A stretch of 64,000 nt of DNA from Thauera sedimentorum (GTDB lineage Bacteria > Pseudomonadota > Gammaproteobacteria > Burkholderiales > Rhodocyclaceae), in assembly GCF_014489115.1 (NCBI RefSeq), contig NZ_JACTAH010000001.1:372001-436000 (forward strand), in the 5' to 3' direction. The position numbers and the translations under genes were made by a program. Shown here piece by piece: positions 35,947-44,100 of this stretch. The first letter of the stretch is position 1, and every line of letters starts with the position of its first letter. The notes below the pieces were generated by a model. The model did not search any database. It saw nothing but the letters and a program-made list of their open reading frames with translations, and was not told where the DNA came from.

Positions 35947-37030
35947 GTTCCGCCTGCCCTCGCTAGGCGCCGACATGGACGCGGGCAAGCTGCTCGAATG
36001 GACGGTGAAGCCGGGCGACGCGGTGCGCAAGGGGCAGGTGGTGGCGGTGGTCGATACCGCCAAGGCGGCGATCGACGTGGAGATCTGGCAGGACGGCACG
36101 GTGTTCGAACTGCTGGTCGAACCCGGCGAGCGCATCCCGGTGGGCACGGTGCTGGCGACCCTGCTCGAACCGGGCGAGCAGCCCGGCGAGCTGCGCCCCC
36201 GCCCGCCCGGGCGGGCGCGCATCTCGCCGGCCGCACGCAAGCGCGCCGAGGCGCTGGGCGTGGATGCGGCCCGGCTCAAGGGCAGCGGCGCGGGCGGGGC
36301 GGTGACCCTTGCCGACGTCGAAGCCGCCGCCGCGCCCCGCCCGGCCGCGGAGGCCGGGCGCGACCGGCAGGCCGCCATGCGCGGGGTGATCGCCGCGGCG
36401 ATGAGCCGCGCCAAGCGCGAGATCCCGCATTACTACCTGCTCGAGACCATCCCCATGGCCCGCGCGCAGCGCTGGCTCGCGCAGGCCAACGAGGGCCGGC
36501 CGATCGAGCGCCGCCTGCTGATGGCGGTGCTGCAGATCAAGGCGGTGGCCCTGGCGCTGGCCGAGTACCCCGAACTGAACGGTCATTTCCGCGACGGCCG
36601 CTTCGTGCCGGGCGCCGCGGCGCACGTCGGCGTGGCGATCGCGATGCGCGGCGGCGGGCTGGTGGCGCCGGCGCTGCACGATGTGCGCGCCAAGTCGCTG
36701 GACCAACTGATGGGCGAGCTTGCCGACCTGGTGCGGCGCACCCGGGCGGGCTCGCTGCGCAGCTCGGAGATCGCCGATCCGACGGTCACGGTGACCAACC
36801 TTGGCGACGAAGGCGTCGAGGCGGTGATGGGCGTGATCTACCCGCCGCAGGTCGCGCTGGTCGGCTTCGGGCGTGTGGCGCTGCGTCCCTGGGTGGAGGA
36901 CGGCGCGCTCCTCGCGCTGCCCACGGTGGTGGCCAGCCTGGCCGCCGACCACCGCGTTTCCGACGGCCACCGCGGCGCGCTGTTCCTGGCCGAACTGCGC
37001 GAGCGCCTGCAGCACCCCGAGGAGCTTTGA
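35939..37030 (+). CDS. 2-Oxoacid dehydrogenase E2, lipoyl acyltransferase
   Basis: 363 residues, short for an E2. One lipoyl domain (1-80) with target lysine K42 in [10 protein letters not shown], a subunit-binding domain (about 98-135, [20 protein letters not shown]), and a compact catalytic domain ending in [14 protein letters not shown] with the active-site His. It would transfer the acyl group from lipoate to an acceptor, normally CoA. No E3 gene is in this operon; the lipoyl-E3 at 10403-12178 may be shared. Only one lipoyl domain and short linkers suggest a smaller, specialised complex. Confidence 0.92.
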   Translation: MFEFRLPSLGADMDAGKLLEWTVKPGDAVRKGQVVAVVDTAKAAIDVEIWQDGTVFELLVEPGERIPVGTVLATLLEPGEQPGELRPRPPGRARISPAARKRAEALGVDAARLKGSGAGGAVTLADVEAAAAPRPAAEAGRDRQAAMRGVIAAAMSRAKREIPHYYLLETIPMARAQRWLAQANEGRPIERRLLMAVLQIKAVALALAEYPELNGHFRDGRFVPGAAAHVGVAIAMRGGGLVAPALHDVRAKSLDQLMGELADLVRRTRAGSLRSSEIADPTVTVTNLGDEGVEAVMGVIYPPQVALVGFGRVALRPWVEDGALLALPTVVASLAADHRVSDGHRGALFLAELRERLQHPEEL

Positions 37031-37059
37031 GCGCCGCCGGCGCAGGGAGGAGACGAGCG

Positions 37060-37317
37060 ATGGGCAGCACTCTCGACGACGCACGGCTGCGCGCGCAGGT
37101 GATCGGCATCCTGCGCCGCATCGCCCCGGAGCTGGAGGAAGGCGCGCTGAGCGACGACCGTCCGCTGCGCAGGCAGGTGGATCTCGACTCGATGGACTGG
37201 CTGAACTTCCTGGTCGGCATCAGCCGCGAGCTGGCGGTGGACATCCCCGAGGCGGACTACGGCCGCCTCGTCACCCTGGCCGACCTGATCGGCTACCTGA
37301 AGCAGCGGCGGGCGTGA
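37060..37317 (+). CDS. Acyl carrier protein of the 2-oxoacid dehydrogenase operon
   Basis: 85 residues with the phosphopantetheine site DLDSMDWLNF (S44) and the four-helix carrier fold. A GGAGG ribosome site precedes the ATG, 29 bp after the E2 stop. It is distinct from housekeeping AcpP (DSL motif replaced by DSM, and no fab neighbours). A private carrier protein beside a ligase and a 2-oxoacid dehydrogenase suggests that the acyl product is loaded on, or delivered from, this ACP. That coupling is inference. Confidence 0.87.
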   Translation: MGSTLDDARLRAQVIGILRRIAPELEEGALSDDRPLRRQVDLDSMDWLNFLVGISRELAVDIPEADYGRLVTLADLIGYLKQRRA

Positions 37318-37365
37318 TGGTTTCGTGCTGGCGGGTCGGCGTATGGGTCCGTCCTGCATCCCCCC

Positions 37366-37438
37366 GTAGGAGCGGTCTTGGCCGCGATGCGGCCTGAGAG
37401 GAAACAAGCGCCGCATCGCGGCCAAGGCCGCTCCTACC
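37366..37438. repeat. 73-bp paired REP-like element, copy 2
   Basis: GTAGGAGCGGTCTTGGCCGC plus GATGCGGC, a 16-base centre and the inverted arm. Compared with the reverse complement of copy 1 it differs at about five positions, and the centre (GAGAGGAAACAA) is shared, so the two copies are homologous but inverted. It lies between the ACP gene and the TolB/TPR gene and may act as their shared terminator. Confidence 0.88.
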
Positions 37439-37469
37439 ATCGTCCGCAGGCGGATCCGGCGCTGCCTGA

Positions 37470-39263
37470 CTAAGCGCCGGCGTCGAAGCGCCAGGCGACC
37501 GGCTGCTCCGGGCGGTAGGCGCAGAAGGTGCCGGTGCGCAGGCTGTTCTCCAGGTGGCGGCCGAGCGGCTGGTGCACCTCGTGCAGCTTGCGCACCGCGT
37601 GGCGGATGCGCCAAGTCACCGTGCTGCGCGCGCGCTCCGCCAGGCTGCCCAGGCGGCGGTTGCGCCCGCCCAGGCCGAGGGCGCGGGCGAGGGCGTCGAG
37701 CAGTTCGTCCAGTTCGCCGCGCAGCCGCTCGCTGCGCCCGAGGTCGTTGGCGTCCTCGGCCTCGGCCAGTTCCTCCTGCAGCTCGCGGATGCGCGCCTGC
37801 ACGCTGCGCCGCGCACCGGCGTCCAGTACGCGCTCGCCGGCGTAGGACTCGGCGGCACGGTCGGCCAGGTCCAGGCAGTGCAGTTCGTCGCCCGGGCGCT
37901 CGAGCAGGCGGCGGATGTCGTGCAGACCCTTCATGTCGGCGACGATGGACTCGCGCCCGCGAAAACGCAGCAGCCAGGCGTCGCCGCGCCGCGCGAAGAG
38001 CTCCGGCGCGGGTGTGGCCTCGGTCGCCTCGGCGACTGGCGTCGGGCCGTCGGTGTCGATGCCGAGCAGGCGGAAGCCTTCGCGCAGGAAGTCCTGGTCT
38101 TCCGCGCGGCGGTAGGGGTTGACCGCCAGCAGCCAGCGAAAGGCTTCGCCGGGCGTGGGCTCGCGGCCGCGGGTGATGCGCTCGCGGAAGGCGTGCTGGT
38201 AGTCGGCCAGGTAGCGTTGCGCCTCGTCGCTGCGCCCGAGGTAGGCCAGCGCGACCGCGAGATAGGCCGGGGTGTCGACGATCGGCAGGTCGGCGGCGCG
38301 CTTGCCGGCGGCCAGCGCGGCTTCCAGGTCCTGGGCGGAGAAGTGCGCCATCGCCGCGTAGGCGTAGTAGGCGGTGGGGTGGTAGGGGTTCAGGCGCATC
38401 GCCTTGTGCGCGTGGGTCACGCCCACTTCCGGGCGGCCGAGGAAGGTCTCGCACAGGGCGAGCTGGATCAGCATGTCCGCGTCGTTGGGGCATAGCGCCA
38501 GCGCGCGGTCGAAGTACCACGCGGCGAGGTCGTACTCGCGCCGGTAGAGCTGGATGCGGCCGATCACCAGGTGCAGCAGCGGGTCGCGGTCGTCGAGGTC
38601 CAGCGCGCGGTGGGCGTGCGCGTAAGCCTGGCGCGCGTTGGTCTCGTAGTGCTCCCACAGCTGGCAGCTCCACTCGTTGAACCAGGACAGCGACAGCCCG
38701 CCGTGCGCGCGGGCGTAGAGCGGGTCGATGGCCAGCGCGTGCTCGAACAGCACACGCGCGGCGGTATCGGCCTCCAGCGTGCCCCGGCGCAGCAGCATCA
38801 TGCCGCGCAGCGTGGCCTCGTAGGCCGCCAGCTTGTCGGTGGGCTTGCCCTGCGCCGCACTCAGCAGGCGCTCTTCCAGGCGGGCGGCGAAGGTGGCGGC
38901 GATGCGCGCGACGATCTCGTCCTGCAGTTCGAAGGGGGCCTCGGCAGGCGCCTCGAACTGCTCGCGCCAGATCTGCGTGCCGCTGTCGGCCTCGACCAGC
39001 GTGGCGGTCACGCGCAGCCGTTCGCCCGCGCGCCGCAGGCGTCCGCGCAGCACGTGGCTGGCCTGCAGCCGGTGGGCGACTTCCGGATCGGGCAGGTCTG
39101 CGACCGCCAGCCCGGACATCCAGGAGATCACCTGCAGCGTCGGAAAACGGCTCAGCTCGCCGCAGACGTCCTCCAGCAGGCCCTGGGCGAGCAGCGCCTC
39201 GCCGTCGCCGTCGTCGGCGGTCTGGAAGGGCAGTACTGCCAGGGTCGGGCCGTGCGCGGACAT
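37470..39263 (-). CDS. TolB-domain/TPR protein with C-terminal regulator-type domain
   Basis: 597 residues. The N-terminus (1-115) is the TolB-like domain found in FlgO and in class III adenylate-cyclase-associated proteins (LAVLPFQTADDGDGEALLAQG, QASHVLRGRLRRAGERLRVT). TPR-like repeats follow (about 150-390, e.g. ARVLFEHALAIDPLYARAHG). The last 180 residues (KGLHDIRRLLERPGDELHCL, later RTGTFCAYRP) match a domain seen at the end of many transcriptional regulators and AAA proteins. The start at 39263 has AGGAG upstream. It is divergent from a TTC38-like gene with three direct repeats between them. Probably a signalling scaffold; function unknown. Confidence 0.8.
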   Translation of the reverse strand: MSAHGPTLAVLPFQTADDGDGEALLAQGLLEDVCGELSRFPTLQVISWMSGLAVADLPDPEVAHRLQASHVLRGRLRRAGERLRVTATLVEADSGTQIWREQFEAPAEAPFELQDEIVARIAATFAARLEERLLSAAQGKPTDKLAAYEATLRGMMLLRRGTLEADTAARVLFEHALAIDPLYARAHGGLSLSWFNEWSCQLWEHYETNARQAYAHAHRALDLDDRDPLLHLVIGRIQLYRREYDLAAWYFDRALALCPNDADMLIQLALCETFLGRPEVGVTHAHKAMRLNPYHPTAYYAYAAMAHFSAQDLEAALAAGKRAADLPIVDTPAYLAVALAYLGRSDEAQRYLADYQHAFRERITRGREPTPGEAFRWLLAVNPYRRAEDQDFLREGFRLLGIDTDGPTPVAEATEATPAPELFARRGDAWLLRFRGRESIVADMKGLHDIRRLLERPGDELHCLDLADRAAESYAGERVLDAGARRSVQARIRELQEELAEAEDANDLGRSERLRGELDELLDALARALGLGGRNRRLGSLAERARSTVTWRIRHAVRKLHEVHQPLGRHLENSLRTGTFCAYRPEQPVAWRFDAGA

Positions 39264-39322
39264 CAACGCTCTCCTGCGGCGCCGGAGCCTTGCGGGGCGC
39301 CTGAATCATTCTAGACGCCGTC

Positions 39323-39372
39323 CGCCTCACGGCCAGGCGCGGGCCGCCTCACATCGTAAGGCGTCGCCTCAC
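39323..39372. promoter_or_regulatory. Three phased direct repeats CGCCTCAC between divergent TPR genes
   Basis: CGCCTCAC occurs at 39323-39330, 39345-39352 and 39365-39372, at 22- and 20-base steps, about two helical turns each. They lie in the 175-bp gap between two divergent genes and just before a -10-like TATACG (39376-39381). The layout suggests cooperative binding of a regulator to one face of the DNA. Confidence 0.55.
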
Positions 39373-39438
39373 GCCTATACGGGTGACGGGGCCGCTCCGG
39401 CTCCGCATCCACCCCGAGAACCGAGAGGAGAACCACTC

Positions 39439-40767
39439 ATGCAGATCCGAGACATCCGTGGCCTGACGCTCACCGGCGCCACCCAGGAGGCGCTGCCGCA
39501 CTATGAACAGGCCGTGGCCGAACTGCTGTGCTACCGCGCCGACCCGGTGGCCAGCGTGGACCGCGCCATCGCCGCCGCGCCCGGTTTCGCCATGGCCCAC
39601 GCCTTGCGCGCCTGGCTGCACCTGCTCGGCACCGAGCCGGCTGGGCTGCCGGTGGCGCGCGAATCGCATGCGCTTGCCGCGCGCTGGGCGGCGAGCGAGC
39701 GCGAGCGCGGCCATGTCGCGGCCATCGGCCACGTCCTCGACGGCCACTGGCAGCGCGCCGGGCGCGTGCTGGAAGATGTCAGCATTGCCGAGCCGCGCGA
39801 CCTGCTGGCCCTGCTGGCCGGACACCTGATCGACTTCTACACCGGCCACTCGCGCATGCTGCGCGACCGCATCGCCCGCGCCCTGCCGGCCTGGAACGAA
39901 TCGGTGCCCGGCTACCACGCGCTGCTCGGCATGCACGCCTTCGGCCTGGAGGAGACCGCCGACTACCTGCGCGCCGAGGCCGCCGGGCGCCGCGCGGTGG
40001 AGCTCGAACGGCACGACGCCTGGGCCTGGCATGCGGTGGCGCATGTGATGGAGATGCAGAACTGCACGCGCGATGGCATCGCCTGGCTGCGCAGCGACAG
40101 CGCGGCCTGGGCCGAGGATTGCTTCTTCAAGGTGCACAACTGGTGGCACCTGGCGCTGTTCCACTACGACCGCTGCGAGTTCGACACCGTGCTGGCGATG
40201 TTCGACCGCGAGGTGTTCGGCGAACGCTCGCCGATGGCGCTCGACCTGATCGACGCCTCCGCCCTGCTGTGGCGCCTGCAGCTGCAGCGCGTGCCGCTGG
40301 GTAGCCGCTGGGACGCGGTGGCGGAGAACTGGGCGCCGTTCGCCGCGGCGGGCAACTACGCGTTCAACGACGCGCACGCGGCGATGGCTTTCGCCGGTGC
40401 CGGGCGCGGCGACCTGGTGGAGGCGCTGCTGGCCGCGCAGCAGGCGACGATGGCGCGCACCGACGACAACGCCGCGTTCACCCGCGAGGTCGGCCATCCG
40501 CTGTGCCGGGCGATCCTCGCCTTCGTCGACGGCGACTACCGCCGGGCGGCCGGCCTGCTGCGCGACCTGCGCCCGATCGCCCAGCGTTTCGGTGGCAGCC
40601 ACGCGCAGCGCGACATCATCGACCTCACCTTGCTGGAAGCCGCGCAGCGCGGCGGCGAGGTCGCGCTGGCCGAGGCGCTGGCCGCCGAGCGCAGCGACCT
40701 GCGTCCCGCCAGCCCGCTCGCCCGCCTGCTGCTCGAACGCAGCGAGGCGCAGCCGCTGGCCGCTTGA
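39439..40767 (+). CDS. TTC38-like tetratricopeptide protein
   Basis: 442 residues of the TPR-repeat-protein-38 type: helical repeats throughout and the conserved central stretch AWHAVAHVMEMQ...FKVHNWWHLALFHYD. Bacterial and animal members are known but their function is not. No signal peptide. The ATG at 39439 follows GAGAGGAG closely. It is divergent from the TolB/TPR gene, and the shared repeats suggest that the two act together. Confidence 0.85.
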   Translation: MQIRDIRGLTLTGATQEALPHYEQAVAELLCYRADPVASVDRAIAAAPGFAMAHALRAWLHLLGTEPAGLPVARESHALAARWAASERERGHVAAIGHVLDGHWQRAGRVLEDVSIAEPRDLLALLAGHLIDFYTGHSRMLRDRIARALPAWNESVPGYHALLGMHAFGLEETADYLRAEAAGRRAVELERHDAWAWHAVAHVMEMQNCTRDGIAWLRSDSAAWAEDCFFKVHNWWHLALFHYDRCEFDTVLAMFDREVFGERSPMALDLIDASALLWRLQLQRVPLGSRWDAVAENWAPFAAAGNYAFNDAHAAMAFAGAGRGDLVEALLAAQQATMARTDDNAAFTREVGHPLCRAILAFVDGDYRRAAGLLRDLRPIAQRFGGSHAQRDIIDLTLLEAAQRGGEVALAEALAAERSDLRPASPLARLLLERSEAQPLAA

Positions 40768-40787
40768 AGGGACGCCCCGTCCTGCCC

Positions 40788-40817
40788 GGCGGGCCGGCCA
40801 GGTACGGCCGGCCCGCC
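40788..40817. terminator. Convergent hairpin between TTC38-like and binding-protein genes
   Basis: GGCGGGCCGGCC and GGCCGGCCCGCC form a perfect 12-bp stem with a 6-base loop, between two converging genes. There is no T run on either side, so it may work only through stem strength or with Rho. Confidence 0.6.
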
Positions 40818-40818
40818 T

Positions 40819-42321
40819 TCAACGCCACCGGAGCGCGGCGAGATCGTGCACGTAGATCGGGTAGTTCACCCACAGGCCTTCCAGGCCCTTGCGCGCGACG
40901 GTGGACACCTGCGGGGCGTAGAGCCAGGCGTTCACCGCGTCGTCGGCCAGTTTGCGCTGGATGTCCGCCAGCAGGCGGTTGCGCTGGCGCGGGTTCACGG
41001 CGTTGCGGTGGGCTTCGACCAGGGCGCGGAAATCGGCATTGTCGTAACCGAAGTAATAGGACGGGTCGGTGTAGATGTCGTAGTCCAGCGGTTCGACGTG
41101 GTTGATCAGCGTCATCTCGAACCTGCCCTGGAAGGCGCCGTTCAGCCAGTCCGGCCAGCTGACCAGTTCGATGTCGACGTCGATGCCAGCCGCGGCGAGC
41201 TGCTGGGCGACGACCTTGCCACCGTCGCGCGCGTACGGCGTCGGCGGCAGGCTCAGTTTCAGCCTCAGGCGGCCCTCGACGCCGGCTTCGGCCAGCAGCG
41301 CCCTGGCGCGCACCGGGTCGTAGGGGTAGCGGTCTGCCAGGTGCAGGTATCCGTCCTCGGTGGGGGAGTAATGGCTGCCGATCGGATCGCCGCGCCCTTC
41401 CAGCACCTGGTGGATCACCGCGGCGCGGTCGATGGCATGGCTGATCGCCTGGCGCACGCGCAGGTCGTCGAGCGGCGGGTGGCGGTTGTTGAGGGCGAGC
41501 AGCGTCTTGCTGCTCGACCCGCCGGTCAGTACCTGATAGCGCTCGTTCAGCCGGTTGCGCAGCACCGACTTGGTCGCGAAGTTGAAGAAGACGTCGACCT
41601 CCGGCGGCAGTTCGGTGCTGTCCACGAAGGAGTTCACGAAGCGGAACACCGCCCGCTGCAGCTGCACTGATGCCGCGTCGCGGTAGCCCGGCCACTTCAC
41701 CAGGGTGATCGCGTGTCCCTTGTCCCAGCGTTCCAGGCGGAAGGGCCCGGTGCCGACCGGTTCGGTGCTTGCCCGCTCGGCGCTGGCCGGGTGCAGGATG
41801 ACCGCCGGGCTCTCGCCGAGCCGGTAGAGCAGGTGCGGGTCGCGATGACGCAGCACCAGCACCACGGTGTGCGGATCGGGGGTGTCGATGCGCTCGATGT
41901 TGTCGAAGAGCTTGGTCCGCGACTTGTTTCCGGAGTCGGGCGCCTTGGCCCGTTCGAAGGAGTACTTCACGGCCGCGGCGTCGAAGGCCTGGCCGTCATG
42001 GAAGCGCACGTCGCGGCGCAGCCGGAAGCTGTAGTGGCGCGCGTCCGCGGAGATCTCCCAGGATTCGGCCAGCAGCGGCGTGGTGCTGCCGTTCTCCTCG
42101 ATCTTCACCAGGCCTTCGAGCACGTTGTAGTGCACCACTTCACCGACCGCCGCCGCCGGCGCCGAGGTGGGGTCGAGGCTGTTGGGTTCGAGGGTGATCC
42201 CGAACACCACCTGGTCCCTGGCGCTGGCAGGGCCGGCGAGCCAGGCGCCGGCCATCAGGTGGGCAATCAGCAGGTAGCGTGCGATCATACGCATCGTGCT
42301 GCGCCAGTCGGTCTTGCTCAT
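40819..42321 (-). CDS. Peptide/nickel-type ABC substrate-binding protein
   Basis: 500 residues of the SBP_bac_5 (DppA/OppA/NikA) family: a signal segment (about 10-33, ending ASA/RDQ), then GITLEPNSLDPTSAPA, the hallmark DVRFHDGQAFDAAAVKYS and NRHPPLDDLRVRQAISHAID. Starts at 42321 or at a later Met (42294) both give a signal peptide; GAGGGAAA favours 42321. No permease or ATPase genes adjoin. It faces a diguanylate cyclase with an extracytoplasmic sensor region, so it could supply ligand sensing to that protein; this is inference. Otherwise it may feed a transporter encoded elsewhere. Confidence 0.85.
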   Translation of the reverse strand: MSKTDWRSTMRMIARYLLIAHLMAGAWLAGPASARDQVVFGITLEPNSLDPTSAPAAAVGEVVHYNVLEGLVKIEENGSTTPLLAESWEISADARHYSFRLRRDVRFHDGQAFDAAAVKYSFERAKAPDSGNKSRTKLFDNIERIDTPDPHTVVLVLRHRDPHLLYRLGESPAVILHPASAERASTEPVGTGPFRLERWDKGHAITLVKWPGYRDAASVQLQRAVFRFVNSFVDSTELPPEVDVFFNFATKSVLRNRLNERYQVLTGGSSSKTLLALNNRHPPLDDLRVRQAISHAIDRAAVIHQVLEGRGDPIGSHYSPTEDGYLHLADRYPYDPVRARALLAEAGVEGRLRLKLSLPPTPYARDGGKVVAQQLAAAGIDVDIELVSWPDWLNGAFQGRFEMTLINHVEPLDYDIYTDPSYYFGYDNADFRALVEAHRNAVNPRQRNRLLADIQRKLADDAVNAWLYAPQVSTVARKGLEGLWVNYPIYVHDLAALRWR

Positions 42322-42376
42322 CTGGTTTCCCTCGCTGAATCCCTGAACCTGTCGTTCTCGATTATCCGGGTCGAAT

Positions 42377-44032
42377 TTGTCCACTGCATTCCTTTCAGCG
42401 TCCGATTCCAGCCGCGCACGCCGCAATGGCGTGTTCGCCGCAGCGGCGCTGGTCGCGAGTCTGCTGTTCGGTCTGCTGTACTGGCTGCACGGGGTCTATG
42501 TCGAGCGTGAGCACCGCCATCGCCACCAGGCCGAACGCGAACTGCAGTCTATCAATCAGTTGCAGTTGCGCGCACTGAATGCGTGGCGCCAGGATGCCTT
42601 GCGCGATGCGGGCATGCTGGTCGAGGACGGATTGCTGGCCGCGGCGCTGGCGCAATGGCGGGGTGCGGCGGACCGGACGGCGCGCGAGCGGGTCGGCGAG
42701 CGCCTCCGCGCGCTCAAGGAACTGGGGCATTACACCGCGGTTCATTACGTCGACATCCAGGGGAAGGTGCACCTGAGCGCGCTGGGCGAGGTGAGCGAGC
42801 CCGGCGTCGACCGGGTGCCGGACAGCGAGTCCGCCTTCCTGCGCGAGGCGCTCGCCTCGGCCGTTCCGGTGATGTCCGAACCGGTGGCCCGGCAGGTGTT
42901 CGCGTTTCCCTCGGTGAGCGTGTTTGCCCCGCTGTACGACGACGAGCGCGCAATCGGGGCGGTGTGGCTGGTGCAGGACCTGCGTGTCGGCCTGATCCCG
43001 CTGGTGGAGCCCTGGCCCACCCCCAGCCAGACGGCGCGTTCCAGCATCGTGTGGCGCGAGGGCGACCTCGCCCGTTACCTGAATGCCCCGCGCGGCGCGA
43101 ACGCCGAAGTCCTGCACTACACCTATCCGCTCGATGCCGGGCATACCGCCGTGGTGCAGGCGCTGGAGGGCGTGCGCGGGGTCTTCTACGCCCGCGACGA
43201 ATCCGGGCGTGCGGTGATGGCCGTGGCCAGCCCGGTCTTCGGCACCGACTGGATGCTGGTGTCCGCGGTCGAGATCGCCGAGGTCTTTGCCGACGTACGG
43301 CGGCGCGAACTGCTTGCCCTGACCCTGCCGGTAAGCCTCTTGCTGCTGTTCTCGGCCGGTGTGATAGGCGTGGTGCTGCGCCGCGCCTGGCAGCGCGAGC
43401 GGGTGCTTACCCAGGCCCTGCAGCGCAGCCTGGGCGGGCTGGAGGCCGAATTGCGGGTCGACCCGCTGACCGGGGTGGCCAACCGCCGCGCGATCGATGA
43501 GTCGGCGCGCTTCCAGCTCGCGCTCGCGGTGCGCGGCAGGACGCCGCTGTCCCTGCTGATGATCGATGTCGATCATTTCAAGAATTTCAACGACCACTAT
43601 GGCCATCCCGCCGGCGACCAGTGCCTGAAGAGCGTGGCGGCGGCGCTGCAGGCCCATGTGGGACGCGCGGGCGAACTGGTCGGACGTTACGGCGGCGAGG
43701 AGTTCGCCGTGCTGTTGCCCCTGTCCGATGCGAAGGCCGCACTGGATCTGGCGCAGCGCATGTGCAAGGCGGTGCGCGAACTGCGGATCCCGCATGCGGC
43801 GTCGGCCGGTGGGCCGTGGGTGACGGTCAGCGTGGGGGTGGCGTGGCTCAAGCCGGAGGAGATCGCGCTCGACCTCGCTCGCGCCCATCATGAAGCGCCC
43901 GGCGGCGCGGTGGACTGGCCGCCGCTCAGAAATCTGTTCGAGCGTGCCGACATGGCGCTCTACGAGGCCAAGCGCACGGGGCGCGATCGCGCGGTGCTGT
44001 ACGACGACCTGGCCGGCTGCACGGTGTCCTGA
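42377..44032 (+). CDS. Membrane-bound diguanylate cyclase (GGDEF)
   Basis: Up to 551 residues. TM1 is at about 19-38, an extracytoplasmic Cache-like sensor region spans about 40-290, and TM2 is at about 315-335. A complete GGDEF domain follows (about 360-540): DPLTGVANRRAID, MIDVDHFKNFND and the active-site GGEEF near 439-443. It makes c-di-GMP. The inhibitory RxxD site five residues before GGEEF reads RAGE here, so product feedback may be weak. The start is uncertain: TTG at 42377 or GTG at 42431, both without a clear ribosome site. Divergent from the peptide-type binding protein. Confidence 0.88.
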   Translation: MSTAFLSASDSSRARRNGVFAAAALVASLLFGLLYWLHGVYVEREHRHRHQAERELQSINQLQLRALNAWRQDALRDAGMLVEDGLLAAALAQWRGAADRTARERVGERLRALKELGHYTAVHYVDIQGKVHLSALGEVSEPGVDRVPDSESAFLREALASAVPVMSEPVARQVFAFPSVSVFAPLYDDERAIGAVWLVQDLRVGLIPLVEPWPTPSQTARSSIVWREGDLARYLNAPRGANAEVLHYTYPLDAGHTAVVQALEGVRGVFYARDESGRAVMAVASPVFGTDWMLVSAVEIAEVFADVRRRELLALTLPVSLLLLFSAGVIGVVLRRAWQRERVLTQALQRSLGGLEAELRVDPLTGVANRRAIDESARFQLALAVRGRTPLSLLMIDVDHFKNFNDHYGHPAGDQCLKSVAAALQAHVGRAGELVGRYGGEEFAVLLPLSDAKAALDLAQRMCKAVRELRIPHAASAGGPWVTVSVGVAWLKPEEIALDLARAHHEAPGGAVDWPPLRNLFERADMALYEAKRTGRDRAVLYDDLAGCTVS

Positions 44033-44100
44033 ACCGGGCACTCGCGGGCTCGTCCTCGCAGATACGCGATGCCGACTACTGGTGAAGGCCCGGCCGGCGC

